The notes: a model not told the origin generated them from the sequence alone. A DNA stretch of 64,000 nt from a candidate division TM6 bacterium SOIL31 (GCA_001468865.1 LDIY01000007.1:62001-126000), one strand, 5' to 3'. Numbered from the stretch's first letter, positions 1 through 9,289 are shown. Numbers and translations are program-made.

Positions 1-1526
1 TGAACATCTGATGCGGCAGGTGTTGAAAGAAGACGTTTTAATCTTCCTGCACCACCAAGCAAGAACACGCTTCTGACACGTTTTCCAGAATAAACTTCTT
101 GCAATCCGATAAATCCATCATAATTTCCATCTTTGGTTTCAAAGTTAGGATTATCGTCTCCTGAAGTTATACCAGCAGCAATAGCAACTAATAGATCTTT
201 CTCCAAAAATGAATAGGCAGCGTCTGTTACAAACATCCATCCATTATATTTGTTAGTGTAAGGATTTCCAAAACGAGCTTTTTTATTCGTCAGCACAATA
301 TCTGATGCAGCAACAGGCAATAAATATCCAAATGCAGGAACTGTACCAATTACTTGACCATTTTGGGATTCATTTCGGAACGTTCTATCAATAATTTTTT
401 GCGCCTCTGAGTCTGCAACAAAAGGAACTGGTTCATCGGTAACAATAATACCACTGTTGTTTGTATACGTTGCCGTTACTTGATCATTCACCAACGTAAC
501 AACGCCGCCTCTGTTATTCTCTCTGATAATATTGCGATCCCAGCCTTTAACGCGCTGCTGTCCAAAGTTAACCGCATAATCAAAACCAAATTCAAATCGT
601 TTACCATAAAATTCAGAAGCCAACCCTACTGTTCCTAGTTTGCTTGAAGCATCACCCGGAAATTCAATTTTTTGCTCAGGATCATTGTTGTATAAACCAT
701 ATGGCTCTGCAGTCATTTTCCCAAGCCAATCATTGTCAAAAATAGTCCAATTGAATCGTCCTGCAACGATATAATTGATCTTACCAAATCCACGCTCAGG
801 ATTGGTGAGCCCTCCAAATTCTTGGGCATAGACTACTTTTTCAGTATCTGCTAATCCGGTACTATTATTTTGTAAAATAGCGGTATACAGATCATAGGAT
901 AAGATATCGGCAAAAATATCTCCTGAGAATTTCGCGCCAAAGGCATACTGATCAACCGCACTATCTGCCCAGAAACCAAGAATTTCAGGACCAACAGCAT
1001 AAGCATCACCAAGAGCAATACCACGACCCAACTGGAAGGGAAATGATCCAATGGTAAAGGAATGCGTATTTTTGAATGGTAAATTTGCTGCTTGGTTAAG
1101 ATTGAATTGCAACCATAATTGCCTAATCCAAAATATATGACGCGGAAATCCGTGTTTATGAGTTCCTCTAATAGCATTCAAAACTTTGATATCTGCAAAT
1201 GTGGTGCTCGCTATACTTTCTGGATTTCCCCAAACACCTTTATTACGAAGCTGGAACAAGAATTCTAATATCTTGCTTCCATAAGTTTGCTTGCCATACA
1301 AGACATCAAAAGTAAGATCCAATACGTGTCGAGAGTAATATGACTTGTCAAAATCGTTATCATTGTTTAACCAGTTAATATTTTTTCCATAAAATGTTTC
1401 TGGTTTAAACACGCCTGAAAAAATAAAATCTAAATCATTGTACGTGGTTCTTAGTTCAGCCTGCGATAAACCAACAGCAAAGAGTTGCAGTATAAAAGCT
1501 GCTAACAAATACCTCTTGATGTGCAT
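1..1526 (-). CDS. Outer-membrane beta-barrel (porin-like) protein, C-terminus cut by window edge
   Basis: The frame stays open from the ATG at 1526 to the window edge, giving about 508 codons with no stop. A GAAGGA ribosome binding site lies just upstream. Residues 1-23 form a signal peptide (hydrophobic core LLAAFILQLFAVGL, then SQA). The mature part is rich in aromatic and Gly/Asn residues in short alternating stretches, for example FTIGSFPFQLGRGIALGDAYA-like strands, as in outer-membrane barrels. It may be a porin of the alginate-export type, but that family call is a guess. It is transcribed divergently from nfo. The OMP gene at 51587 shares the general style but is not an obvious close paralogue. 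Confidence 0.7.
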   Translation of the reverse strand, partial: MHIKRYLLAAFILQLFAVGLSQAELRTTYNDLDFIFSGVFKPETFYGKNINWLNNDNDFDKSYYSRHVLDLTFDVLYGKQTYGSKILEFLFQLRNKGVWGNPESIASTTFADIKVLNAIRGTHKHGFPRHIFWIRQLWLQFNLNQAANLPFKNTHSFTIGSFPFQLGRGIALGDAYAVGPEILGFWADSAVDQYAFGAKFSGDIFADILSYDLYTAILQNNSTGLADTEKVVYAQEFGGLTNPERGFGKINYIVAGRFNWTIFDNDWLGKMTAEPYGLYNNDPEQKIEFPGDASSKLGTVGLASEFYGKRFEFGFDYAVNFGQQRVKGWDRNIIRENNRGGVVTLVNDQVTATYTNNSGIIVTDEPVPFVADSEAQKIIDRTFRNESQNGQVIGTVPAFGYLLPVAASDIVLTNKKARFGNPYTNKYNGWMFVTDAAYSFLEKDLLVAIAAGITSGDDNPNFETKDGNYDGFIGLQEVYSGKRVRSVFLLGGAGRLKRLLSTPAASDV

Positions 1527-1672
1527 GTCTTCCTTCAATTGCGGGATAGGGTAAAACAAAATTGATATAAATAGGTAAAAAATTCGAAATTTTATTTGAA
1601 TAGATTACTATGAAATAGAGTACTCTATTACCCTACTTTGTCAACCAAAAGCGGCTTTGCAAAAGGATTTTT

Positions 1673-2560
1673 ATGAAAAAAAAACATTCACTTTTATTCG
1701 GTGCCCACATGTCAATTGCTGGCGGAATTAACAAAGCCATTGAGCGGGGAGAATCCATTGGGTGCACGGCCATACAAATATTTACTAAAAGCAATCGACA
1801 ATGGCACGCAAAAGCGCTTTCCGACGAAGAAATAGAGCTGTTCAAGCAGACTTGGAAAAAATCGTCCATTAAGTCCGTTGTTGCTCACGCATCGTACCTT
1901 CTTAATATCGGATCTTCAAATCCCGATCTCGAAAAAAAATCACTTGAGGCTCTTAAGATAGAACTCCAAAGATGTGCAGACTTAGGCATACCACAACTCA
2001 TAATACACCCCGGATCTCATACCAATACCGATGAAAAATCATGCTTAGCTCAAATTAGTAAGAACATCAATAAGCTTCTTGCACACATACCTGACGGCAT
2101 GCTTTTGCTTGAGACTATGGCCGGTCAAGGCAGTCAAGTAGGCTACACCTTTGAACAATTGGCAGAAATCATTAAACAGGTGGATCAAAAAAGACGAGTT
2201 GGCATATGTATCGATACTTGCCACCTGTTTGCAGCAGGATATGATGCAAGAACAGAAAAAGCATATCACGATATGTGGAAACATTTTGATACCGTCATTG
2301 GAATGCATAAATTAAAAGCCATCCATGTTAATGACTCTCAAAAAGATCTGGGATCACGCGTTGATCGGCATACTGATATTGGAAAAGGAAAGATGGGATT
2401 GAATGCGTTTGAACTTTTATTCAACGATCCTGCATTATTTGATGTTCCTAAAATACTTGAAACACCCCGAACCGAACTTGCTGACTATAGAAAAAATATG
2501 GATATTTTGGAAGACTTGTTGAGTAAAAAGACACGAAAATTATTAGACGTGGGTGAATAA
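1673..2560 (+). CDS. nfo: Endonuclease IV (AP endonuclease)
   Basis: Encodes a 295-residue endonuclease IV, a TIM-barrel enzyme that cuts DNA 5' of abasic sites in base-excision repair. All nine metal ligands known from E. coli Nfo have counterparts: H72, H112, E147, D181, H184, H218, D231, H233 and E263. The signatures GAHMSIAGG (10-18), CIDTCHLFAAGYD (179-191) and HVNDS (218-222) are present. The start follows AAAGGA with seven bases between. Length is normal for the family. A uracil-DNA glycosylase, which makes the abasic substrate, is encoded about 6 kb away but not in the same unit. Confidence 0.97.
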   Translation: MKKKHSLLFGAHMSIAGGINKAIERGESIGCTAIQIFTKSNRQWHAKALSDEEIELFKQTWKKSSIKSVVAHASYLLNIGSSNPDLEKKSLEALKIELQRCADLGIPQLIIHPGSHTNTDEKSCLAQISKNINKLLAHIPDGMLLLETMAGQGSQVGYTFEQLAEIIKQVDQKRRVGICIDTCHLFAAGYDARTEKAYHDMWKHFDTVIGMHKLKAIHVNDSQKDLGSRVDRHTDIGKGKMGLNAFELLFNDPALFDVPKILETPRTELADYRKNMDILEDLLSKKTRKLLDVGE

Positions 2561-2595
2561 CCCTTCGATACTTTTTCTTGTGTAAGAACTTCGGA

Positions 2596-2706
2596 AAACA
2601 CTCCCTCCTTCGCTAAAGCTATGGAGGACACGGCAGGGCGAACGGGATGGAGAAATTTCTTTTCTTAAAACGGGGTCCCCATACTTCGCCAAGGCTTCGT
2701 AGGGGG
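2596..2706. repeat. Intergenic copies of the GC-rich palindromic-type repeat
   Basis: Two pieces of the dispersed repeat lie downstream of nfo: one at about 2601-2640 (CTCCTTCGCTAAAGCTATGG core followed by AGGACACGG) and one at about 2682-2703 (ACTTCGCCAAGGCTTCGTAG). They are clearly richer in G+C than the flanking DNA. They match the segments found in frame inside infB (6578-6615) and rpsA (22769-22853). No gene overlaps them. Confidence 0.65.
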
Positions 2707-2711
2707 CTAAA

Positions 2712-2788
2712 GAGATAATAGATTATATTTCAAAAGTGAGCTAAGAAGAAATTGTAGTATTTCATCCAAAAATATAATCCATTATCTC
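2712..2788. repeat. Long imperfect inverted repeat between nfo and pyrG
   Basis: A 19-base arm (2712-2730, GAGATAATAGATTATATTT) is matched by its reverse complement at 2770-2788 with one mismatch and a 39-base loop. It lies in the 470-bp gap between the convergent nfo and pyrG genes and has no T-tract typical of a terminator. Its function is unknown; it could be an RNA structure or a remnant element. Confidence 0.6.
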
Positions 2789-2801
2789 GTCACCAAAACA
2801 G

Positions 2802-2863
2802 TGCTTTCAATCATTCCTTTTAACTAACCACTGATAAAAAGGAATCAATCATAAGTAAAAGCA
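2802..2863. repeat. Nested stem-loop in nfo-pyrG gap
   Basis: Outer arms TGCTTT (2802-2807) and AAAAGCA (2857-2863) enclose inner arms ATTCCTTTT (2813-2821) and AAAAGGAAT (2837-2845). With the preceding inverted repeat this makes the 2561-3029 gap unusually structured. No coding sequence is seen in the gap. A short stem at about 2937-2951 (CCTCT/AGAGG) may help terminate pyrG on the minus strand. Confidence 0.45.
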
Positions 2864-3029
2864 TTACTCATTTTGAAGATGCTCAAATAAAAAACAATCT
2901 TTTTTTTATTTAAATTTGCGTAACAACATGCAAAACCTCTAAGAAAGAGGCACTTTTACACAAATGTGTGTTGCTTTATTAAAAAACAAACAAAAAACAA
3001 CATCTTTTTTATTTTATTAAAAAGAAAGC

Positions 3030-4760
3030 TTATTCAAGCTCTTTTTTGCCAAAAAAGTCTTTATTTAAGGTACATTGCGTATTTTTTGCTGACTTGCACG
3101 CTACCACCTCAATAAAGCTTTGAAACAGAGGATGAACTTTCACTGGTGACGATTGAAACTCAGGATGGAACTGAGATCCCACCATAAATGGATGATTTTT
3201 TACCTCAGCTATCTCAACAAGATCCATTGCAACATTATTCCCTGAAAATAGAATACCCACTTTTTGTAATCTTTCTTTATATGCCTTATTTACTTCATAG
3301 CGGTGTCTATGTCGTTCCCACACGGTGCTTGTTTTATAAGCGTTATAAGCTTGAGAATCTTTTTCCAGCGTACATAAATAAGACCCTAAACGCATATTTG
3401 CACCTTTTGTGGTTATATTTTCTTGTTCACTCATCAAGCAAATCACCGGATCTGATGTGTTTGCATCAAATTCCGTACTATTTGCAGTGGGCAAATGCAA
3501 TAAAGATCGTGCACTTTCTATAATCATAATTTGCATACCAAGACAAAGCCCAAGGTAAGGAATACGTTGTTCGCGAGCCCATTTACATGCAAAAATTTTA
3601 CCTTCTACACCCCGCGAATCAAATCCGCCCGGCACAACGATTCCTTGCACGCTCTTGAGAGCTTTCCATGATTCGCTATTTTCCTGATCGTAAGACTCTT
3701 TTTCTAATTTTTCTGCTTCAATAGTCACTATTTTCACTTGATAGTTACAATGGTAAGCAGATGATTTAATTGCTTCTATTACGCTGATATAAGGATCATT
3801 GCTTCCTACATATTTTGCAATAAGCCCAACCGTTAAAGTTTTTTTACTTCGCGCTATATTGTCAATAAATGTATTCCACTGAGACAGATCCGATTGTCTT
3901 ATTGCAGGTAGATTGAAAAATTTTTGAATTTTTTCTCCAATATTTTGAGCTTGGAGATTAGGAAATACTTTATATACGGGCTCTGCTGTTAATACCTGAA
4001 AAATATATTCATTCTTCACTTCACACATAACAGAAAGTTTATTAATTGATTGCTGTTCAATAGCAGTATCAGCACGTAAGAATAAACAATCTGGCACAAG
4101 CCCCGCCCTTTTTAACGCCATAACGCTATGTTGCGTTGGTTTCGTTTTTACTTCATTGGCCCAATTAAGAAAAGGAACTAAGCTTAAATGAGAATGCATC
4201 ACGTGCTTCGATCCCAAATCCATTTTTAATTGTCTAATTGCTTCCAAAAAAAATTCGCCTTCAATGTCTCCAACAGTACCGCCTATTTCCAGCAATACAA
4301 AATCAACGTTATGGCGCAATGCATATTCTAGTAAACGTTTTTTAGCAACATCTACCACATGAGGCACCATTTGGATACATTTACCTAGAAAACGCCCTTC
4401 ACGCTCTCCTTCCAGAACTTCTTTATATATTTGACCAGACGATACAGAAGAATCGCGACCTAAATTAAGTCCTACCAATCGCTCATAATGACCTAAGTCT
4501 AAATCAGTTTCTGCTCCATCTGCCGTAACAAAAACTTCTCCGTGAACCAAGGGAGACATAGTTCCGGGGTCAACATTAAGATAAGGATCCCATTTAAGAA
4601 TCAAAACAGAATATCCGGCCTCTTTGAGTAAAACACCAAGAGATGCTATTAAAATTCCCTTTCCAATTGATGAGCAAACGCCACCCGTTACAACAATAAA
4701 TTTTATTGATGAATGACGCACTTCTTCTAATAATGTTGCAACAGATATCGGTGAACTCAT
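3030..4760 (-). CDS. pyrG: CTP synthase
   Basis: This 576-residue CTP synthase makes CTP from UTP, ATP and glutamine. The N-terminal synthetase domain has the phosphate-binding stretch GGVCSSIGKG (26-35), where most family members read VSSLGKG, followed by DPYLNVDPGTMSP (58-70) and the DGAETDLDLGHYER signature. The C-terminal class-I glutamine amidotransferase domain carries the nucleophile C406 in GLCLGMQ and the His-Glu pair H532/E534 in QFHPEF. Both halves therefore look active. There is a slightly long N-terminal leader of about 18 residues. It stands alone between nfo and the infB terminator, on the same strand as infB. Confidence 0.97.
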   Translation of the reverse strand: MSSPISVATLLEEVRHSSIKFIVVTGGVCSSIGKGILIASLGVLLKEAGYSVLILKWDPYLNVDPGTMSPLVHGEVFVTADGAETDLDLGHYERLVGLNLGRDSSVSSGQIYKEVLEGEREGRFLGKCIQMVPHVVDVAKKRLLEYALRHNVDFVLLEIGGTVGDIEGEFFLEAIRQLKMDLGSKHVMHSHLSLVPFLNWANEVKTKPTQHSVMALKRAGLVPDCLFLRADTAIEQQSINKLSVMCEVKNEYIFQVLTAEPVYKVFPNLQAQNIGEKIQKFFNLPAIRQSDLSQWNTFIDNIARSKKTLTVGLIAKYVGSNDPYISVIEAIKSSAYHCNYQVKIVTIEAEKLEKESYDQENSESWKALKSVQGIVVPGGFDSRGVEGKIFACKWAREQRIPYLGLCLGMQIMIIESARSLLHLPTANSTEFDANTSDPVICLMSEQENITTKGANMRLGSYLCTLEKDSQAYNAYKTSTVWERHRHRYEVNKAYKERLQKVGILFSGNNVAMDLVEIAEVKNHPFMVGSQFHPEFQSSPVKVHPLFQSFIEVVACKSAKNTQCTLNKDFFGKKELE

Positions 4761-4796
4761 ATCTTTTTACCCTTTTATTTTTTTGGATATCATTAC

Positions 4797-4824
4797 TAAA
4801 AAAACGCCGCTATAAGCGGCGTCA
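4797..4824 (-). terminator. Rho-independent terminator of infB
   Basis: Perfect 7-bp stem ACGCCGC/GCGGCGT (4804-4810 and 4816-4822) with a 5-base loop. Read on the minus strand it is followed by a run of seven T. It lies directly downstream of the infB stop. Confidence 0.9.
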
Positions 4825-4866
4825 AAGAATTATTTTTTTATCACAATTTAAAAACAAGAAAAATAT

Positions 4867-6960
4867 TTATTTTTTGGGAACATCAATAAAGCATTCAACG
4901 CGATCGTCTTCCATCCAATCGGTAAAACCATCCACCATAAACGCGCACTCAAAACCAGAAAAGACTTCTTTCACTGTTTTTTTGTCTCGTTGCAGACTCG
5001 TGATTTTTCCTTCTCCAACCTTTGTTTTTCCGCGCCATATGACAGCATACCCATCGCGAGTAAAGCGACCATCACGCATAATAGCTCCCGCAATAACTCC
5101 CACTTTTTTAATATCAAATACACGTAATACCGAAGCTTCACCTATTTTGGTACGAACCATTTCAATATCTTTTGCAGCTTCTGCTATAGAATCCAAATCC
5201 TCAAGAAGCTTATAAATGATTCCATAATATAAAATAGAAACTTTTCTGCGACCTGCAAGATCTTGCGCATTTGTTTCCGTTTTTACATTAAAACAAACAA
5301 TACGAGCGCCAGTATTAAATGCGAATTCTATATCGCCTTCATTCACATCCCCAACATCTTGACGTAAAACGTTGAATCCTTTTTTTAATTTTTTAGAAAG
5401 ACGGTCAATTCCTTCAACAATCGCTTCAAGCGAGGAGTGATTGTCTGCTTTGACCAAAACATTGATTCCATTTTCATACATAAAACGCTTACCAGCGAGA
5501 GAAACTTTACCTTCTCCTGCCGATTTTGCTTTTAAGTATTCACTTTTTGATACCACTTGGAAAAAGTCGCCCGCTTCAGGTCTACCATCAAAACCAGCAG
5601 CTTGCACAGGTATAGCAGGATGAGCTGATTTAAGACGTTTACCATGAGAATCAAAAAGAGAACTAATGTGTCCTGAGGTGCTGCCGCACAACACATAATC
5701 ACCAACTTTTAATATGCCATTTTGAGCAATGATTGTTACCACCCAACCGCGGCCTTTTTCAGAACTTGCTTCAAGAATATATCCATCAGCAGGAACATTA
5801 ATTTCAGCGCGCAATTCCATCATTTCTGCTTGCAATGCAACCATATCGAGCAAGCGATCAACTCCTGTTCCTTCTTTTGCTGAAATGGGAACACAAATAA
5901 CATCGCCGCCCCAATCTTCTACGGTAATTCCATATTGATTGAGTTGTCTTTTAATCACATCCAAGCGAGCGGTATCGACTTTATCGACCTTATTAATTGC
6001 AACAACTATAGGAACTTTGGTAGAAAGAGCATATTTTATTGCTTCAATAGTTTGAGGCATTACACCATCATCCGCTGCAACGATAAGAATAACTATGTCG
6101 GCAACCTTAATACCACGTTGTCTAATTTTTACGAAAGCTTCATGTCCCGGTGTATCAAGAAAAACAATATTGCCGTGAGGAGTTGTTGCTTCATAAGCTC
6201 CTAAATGCTGAGTTATTCCACCTTTTTCTTTGAATGCAACACGTGTTTTTCTGATATAATCAAGCAATGTTGTTTTACCATGATCAACATGACCCACAAC
6301 CACCACAACAGGCGGTCGCTTTTCCAAATTCAGGCTGGTCATTGTTTCTTTTTTGACTTCTGTTGATTCCTGCGGTGCAGAAGCTTTTACCACCGAAACA
6401 AGATAATGTTCAGCAAGTCGCTGCACCACATCTTCGGAAATAATTTGATTTTTTGTAGAGACGATACCCCACTTGAGGAGAGTAACAATAACATCAGTGA
6501 CAGATTTTTTAATTTTTTCAGCAAATTCAGCGACGCTCATAGGATGCACAACAAGCTCAATAGGAGACGAAGCAATCACCTGCCCGTCCGCCGAAGCCTT
6601 GGCGAAGGAGGATTCTTTTTTTTCGATTTTTTCAGAAGGTGTTTCAGCGGTAAAAGACCTTTTGTTTTCAGACTTTTTTGGCATCGCTTTTGATTGTGGC
6701 GTTACCTTAGTTGTTTGTGATAATTCAGGCACTGTAGTTTCAATCGTCTTAACAGGTTTTGATTCTTCTGATGATTCAATTTTTTCAGGTTTTTCACTGA
6801 CGCTTACATTAGACTTTGCAAATAATTTATCCAGGAAAGAAAGAGCTTTTTCATTCAAAACAGACATGTGACTTTTGACATCAAAGCCATGTGCATGCAA
6901 TTTATCTATAAGATCTTTGCTCGAAACGTTGTTCAATTGGGCAAATTCATATATTCGCAT
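4867..6960 (-). CDS. infB: Translation initiation factor IF-2
   Basis: A 697-residue IF-2, the GTPase that brings initiator tRNA to the ribosome. Order: IF2_N helical domain (about 1-45), charged low-complexity linker (50-135), a second IF2_N-like module (about 138-185), then the GTPase with G1 GHVDHGKT (about 223-230), G3 DTPGH and G4 NKVD, and the C-terminal beta-barrel and fMet-tRNA binding domains. It is shorter than E. coli IF-2 (890 residues) because the linker is short. Residues about 116-127 in the linker ([11 protein letters not shown]) are encoded by a dispersed GC-rich repeat. It follows nusA by 27 bp, the classic nusA-infB operon order, and ends at a strong terminator. Confidence 0.97.
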   Translation of the reverse strand: MRIYEFAQLNNVSSKDLIDKLHAHGFDVKSHMSVLNEKALSFLDKLFAKSNVSVSEKPEKIESSEESKPVKTIETTVPELSQTTKVTPQSKAMPKKSENKRSFTAETPSEKIEKKESSFAKASADGQVIASSPIELVVHPMSVAEFAEKIKKSVTDVIVTLLKWGIVSTKNQIISEDVVQRLAEHYLVSVVKASAPQESTEVKKETMTSLNLEKRPPVVVVVGHVDHGKTTLLDYIRKTRVAFKEKGGITQHLGAYEATTPHGNIVFLDTPGHEAFVKIRQRGIKVADIVILIVAADDGVMPQTIEAIKYALSTKVPIVVAINKVDKVDTARLDVIKRQLNQYGITVEDWGGDVICVPISAKEGTGVDRLLDMVALQAEMMELRAEINVPADGYILEASSEKGRGWVVTIIAQNGILKVGDYVLCGSTSGHISSLFDSHGKRLKSAHPAIPVQAAGFDGRPEAGDFFQVVSKSEYLKAKSAGEGKVSLAGKRFMYENGINVLVKADNHSSLEAIVEGIDRLSKKLKKGFNVLRQDVGDVNEGDIEFAFNTGARIVCFNVKTETNAQDLAGRRKVSILYYGIIYKLLEDLDSIAEAAKDIEMVRTKIGEASVLRVFDIKKVGVIAGAIMRDGRFTRDGYAVIWRGKTKVGEGKITSLQRDKKTVKEVFSGFECAFMVDGFTDWMEDDRVECFIDVPKK
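6578..6615 (-). repeat. Dispersed GC-rich repeat inserted in frame in infB
   Basis: In the sense of infB the segment reads like TCCTTCGCCAAGGCTTCGG followed by CGGACGGGCA. It is far richer in G+C than the surrounding AT-rich linker and encodes [11 protein letters not shown]. The same core recurs in rpsA and in intergenic DNA at 2.6 kb and 54.5 kb. The insertion keeps the frame and sits in a linker expected to be disordered. Confidence 0.7.
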
Positions 6961-6987
6961 AATAAAAAATTAAGCATCTCTCTTTTT

Positions 6988-8055
6988 TTAGTCTTGATCG
7001 TCGGTTAACTCTTCATCATCATCTTTTTTTGCTGCCGACTCTTCTTCTCTCACCAACTGAATGCTTACCCCGGTGATTTGAGATGCCAGCGATATATTTT
7101 GTCCGCCTTTTCCAATAGCAAACGATCTTTGATCTTCATTGAGCCATACACGAGCCACAGTATTATCCGAACTTACCTCTACTCGGTCAATCACGGCAGG
7201 CTTTAAAGAATTTTTTACAAACAATGGTAGAGAATCGCTCCACAGAAAAACGTCTATAGTTTCACCACTGAGCTCTTTGAGAATCGGCTTTATACGACTA
7301 CCGCCCACGCCCACACACGTTCCAACTGGATCGATGTTTCTATCGTGAGAAGAAACGGCAACTTTTGATTTATACCCCGGAGAACGAACAATCTTTTTAA
7401 TTTCGACCAATTTCTCGAATACTTCTGGAATTTCCAACTCAAAAAGAGCGGCCAAAAATTCTGGAGAAACACGGTCCAAAATAAGCTGATAATCGCCTTG
7501 AGGCTCAACCAGAACCTCTTTCAACAAAGCACGAATAGTGTAACCTACGGCGAATTTTTCGCCAGGAATAGAGAGAGAATAGGGCAAAAACGCATAAACA
7601 TCGCCAAACTTAACGGATATACCATTACGCTCTGTTTTATGCACAGTTCCAATAACAATTTGGCCCTGCTTGTTTTTGAAAAGATCATAGACGATGCGAG
7701 CTTCAACCTGTTTGATTCTGCTTGCAATTACTTGACGAGCTCTGAGTACTTCTACGCGGCCAATTTGACCTTCAAATGGAACCCAAAGCGTGTCGTCTAA
7801 AGCTGCATCTTTGTTGATGTTTCGCGCCTTTTTGAGAGAAATTTCGCTATATTCATCATCAACATTTGCAACGACGTTTTTTTGAACAAGAACAGCAAGA
7901 TCTCCTGTTGCAGAATCTTCTTCTACCTTCAGGTTGAGATCTGGGTATTTCCGCTGATAAGCAGCAAGCATGCCTTCGCACACTATAGCCCCCAAGGAAT
8001 CTCTTTCCAATCCACGCTCTTCAACTAATTCGTCTATTACGTCCGCAAGTTTCAC
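6988..8055 (-). CDS. nusA: Transcription termination/antitermination factor NusA
   Basis: NusA binds RNA polymerase and nascent RNA and modulates pausing, termination and antitermination. It contains the N-terminal polymerase-binding domain, an S1 domain (about 129-200) and two KH domains, ending in GKGGQNISLASQITG and an acidic tail; there are no C-terminal acidic repeats. The longest frame begins with TTG at 8067. A GAGGT ribosome binding site lies five bases before the GTG at 8055, so I choose that start (MKLADVIDELVEERG), giving 355 residues. The usual upstream partner rimP is not adjacent; a 0.6-kb non-coding region is there instead. NusB is encoded at 19.4 kb. Confidence 0.95.
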   Translation of the reverse strand: MKLADVIDELVEERGLERDSLGAIVCEGMLAAYQRKYPDLNLKVEEDSATGDLAVLVQKNVVANVDDEYSEISLKKARNINKDAALDDTLWVPFEGQIGRVEVLRARQVIASRIKQVEARIVYDLFKNKQGQIVIGTVHKTERNGISVKFGDVYAFLPYSLSIPGEKFAVGYTIRALLKEVLVEPQGDYQLILDRVSPEFLAALFELEIPEVFEKLVEIKKIVRSPGYKSKVAVSSHDRNIDPVGTCVGVGGSRIKPILKELSGETIDVFLWSDSLPLFVKNSLKPAVIDRVEVSSDNTVARVWLNEDQRSFAIGKGGQNISLASQITGVSIQLVREEESAAKKDDDEELTDDQD

Positions 8056-8342
8056 AAGTAACCTCAAATGATGATAAATAATGCTTTTTCAACGACAAAG
8101 GAAATCGTTTTGACTAGATTTGACTTCGACAGCAAAAAAAAAGATGCTGCAAGCGCATTTTCAAGTCTCGATAATCCAAGCTTATTACAATTATTTTTTT
8201 CTGGCAATAGAAAACAGTAAAACCCGGTTTTTCCAGGCATTCTGATCCCACGTAATTTTTTTTACCAAACCTGCCGAGTCTACTATTATTATTCTTCTTA
8301 TATATATATTTATATATCTTAAGATAATAGGCGAATGGGTGG
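8056..8342. other. Intergenic region with AT-rich tract upstream of the 11-bp repeat array
   Basis: No convincing gene is seen here. The part at 8283-8328 is almost purely A/T (runs of TATATATATTTATATATC and AAGATAATA) and borders the repeat array, as a DNA-unwinding element would. A short minus-strand frame (8191-8418) crosses the repeats and has no ribosome binding site; I do not count it as a gene. Confidence 0.5.
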
Positions 8343-8409
8343 GTGGTGCATAACTCGCCCTTTTTTTCGCCAATAGAGCGATCTGATCGCTATAATTTTT
8401 TTTAATTGA

Positions 8410-8442
8410 GTGGTGCATAAGTGGTTGATAAGTGGTGCATAA
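8410..8442 (-). repeat. Left arm: three tandem 11-bp DnaA-box-like units
   Basis: Units at 8410-8420 (GTGGTGCATAA), 8421-8431 (GTGGTTGATAA) and 8432-8442 (GTGGTGCATAA), with a further single unit at 8343-8353. With flanks (8409-8444) this arm is an exact reverse complement of 8541-8576 over 36 bases. Confidence 0.9.
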
Positions 8443-8542
8443 CTCTGAAAACAGTGACTAGATCGCCCGGTTCATCGACTAATCGATGAAGTCTCCCTTC
8501 TGATCGCTATTTTAAAAATTGAAAAAAAGCAGGAAAAAAAAG

Positions 8543-8597
8543 TTATGCACCACTTATCAACCACTTATGCACCACTTATCAACCACTTATGCACCAC
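8543..8597 (+). repeat. Right arm: five tandem 11-bp DnaA-box-like units
   Basis: Head-to-tail units at 8543, 8554, 8565, 8576 and 8587 alternate strictly between TTATGCACCAC and TTATCAACCAC with no spacer. There are no unique spacers, so this is not a CRISPR array. Confidence 0.95.
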
Positions 8598-8685
8598 CTC
8601 TTGATATTTCTTGTTGTATATTCATTCGATGACAACAGCATGGGCGATCTTTCTTTTTGTTTTCTAATTTTGATTTTTTGGCTAT

Positions 8686-9264
8686 TCATTCCTGCGACAA
8701 ATTCCAAGCTTTTTGAAGGTCCGCAAACCATTCATTAAATTTCCTTGGATCTCGTAAAATATATGCAGGATGATAGGTGGGAATAAGAATGATATTTTTA
8801 TCGAAAAGCACCTGTTTACCGTGCATTTCGCCCATTTTAACGGGATTTTCTAGTAGCCCTTCAAGTGCTGTTGCTCCCAGCGTGCAAATAACTTTAGGCT
8901 TGATGATTTCAATTTCTTTTAATAGAAAAAGATGTTTATATTTTTTGCTTTCTTCAGAAGTTGGCTTGCGGTTGTTTGGAGGGCGGCATTTTACGATGTT
9001 AGTAATGAATATATCTTTTCTATCAATCCCCAGGCATTCAAGTGTTTTAGTGAGCAACATGCCGGATTTACCAACAAATGGTAATCCTTGTTCATCTTCA
9101 TGTTGTCCTGGCGCTTCACCAATAAGTATGAGTTTTGTATGAGGGTTGCCATTACCGCACACAAAATTATGTTGCACTTTAAGTCCCAGTGGACATGCGG
9201 AGCATTTTTTATAGGGTTCATAGAGTTTTTGTAACAAAAGAGCTTTGGATGTTCGGGGGGTCAT
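8686..9264 (-). CDS. Uracil-DNA glycosylase, family 4 (Fe-S type)
   Basis: Removes uracil from DNA to start base-excision repair. Family-4 hallmarks are present: GEAPGQHEDEQGLPFVG (motif A), the C-terminal HPAYILR motif, and cysteines in CSACPLG, VKCRPP and ICTLG that fit the [4Fe-4S] cluster. The open frame extends to 9327, but the region before MTPRTSKALLL is not conserved in style, and ATG at 9264 gives the usual 190-200 residues. A 12-bp hairpin lies just upstream (9290-9332). It is downstream of, and codirectional with, the glycosyltransferase at 9370. Confidence 0.9.
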   Translation of the reverse strand: MTPRTSKALLLQKLYEPYKKCSACPLGLKVQHNFVCGNGNPHTKLILIGEAPGQHEDEQGLPFVGKSGMLLTKTLECLGIDRKDIFITNIVKCRPPNNRKPTSEESKKYKHLFLLKEIEIIKPKVICTLGATALEGLLENPVKMGEMHGKQVLFDKNIILIPTYHPAYILRDPRKFNEWFADLQKAWNLSQE

Positions 9265-9289
9265 TTTTTTCCACTGATAAATTATATTA

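Larger units (their letters stand above)
8283..8597. other. Candidate replication origin or DnaA-binding locus
   Basis: Nine 11-bp units of the type TTATGCACCAC or TTATCAACCAC are arranged as a block of five in tandem on one strand, a block of three on the other, and one single unit. TTATGCACC differs from the DnaA box consensus TTATNCACA only at the last base. The 11-bp spacing puts the units on one face of the helix. An AT-rich tract (8283-8328) lies beside it. Between the arms are a perfect hairpin (TTCATCGA/TCGATGAA, 8471-8490) and a 12-bp direct repeat TCTGATCGCTAT (8382-8393 and 8499-8510). No dnaA gene lies nearby, so the origin call is inference. Confidence 0.5.

Noticed and set aside
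8191..8418. 75-codon minus-strand ORF upstream of nusA
   Set aside because: No ribosome binding site, it starts inside the repeat array, and its composition follows the AT-rich and repeat DNA. I could not match it to rimP or any other family.
8543..8597. CRISPR array
   Set aside because: The units are contiguous 11-mers without unique spacers, and no cas gene is nearby.
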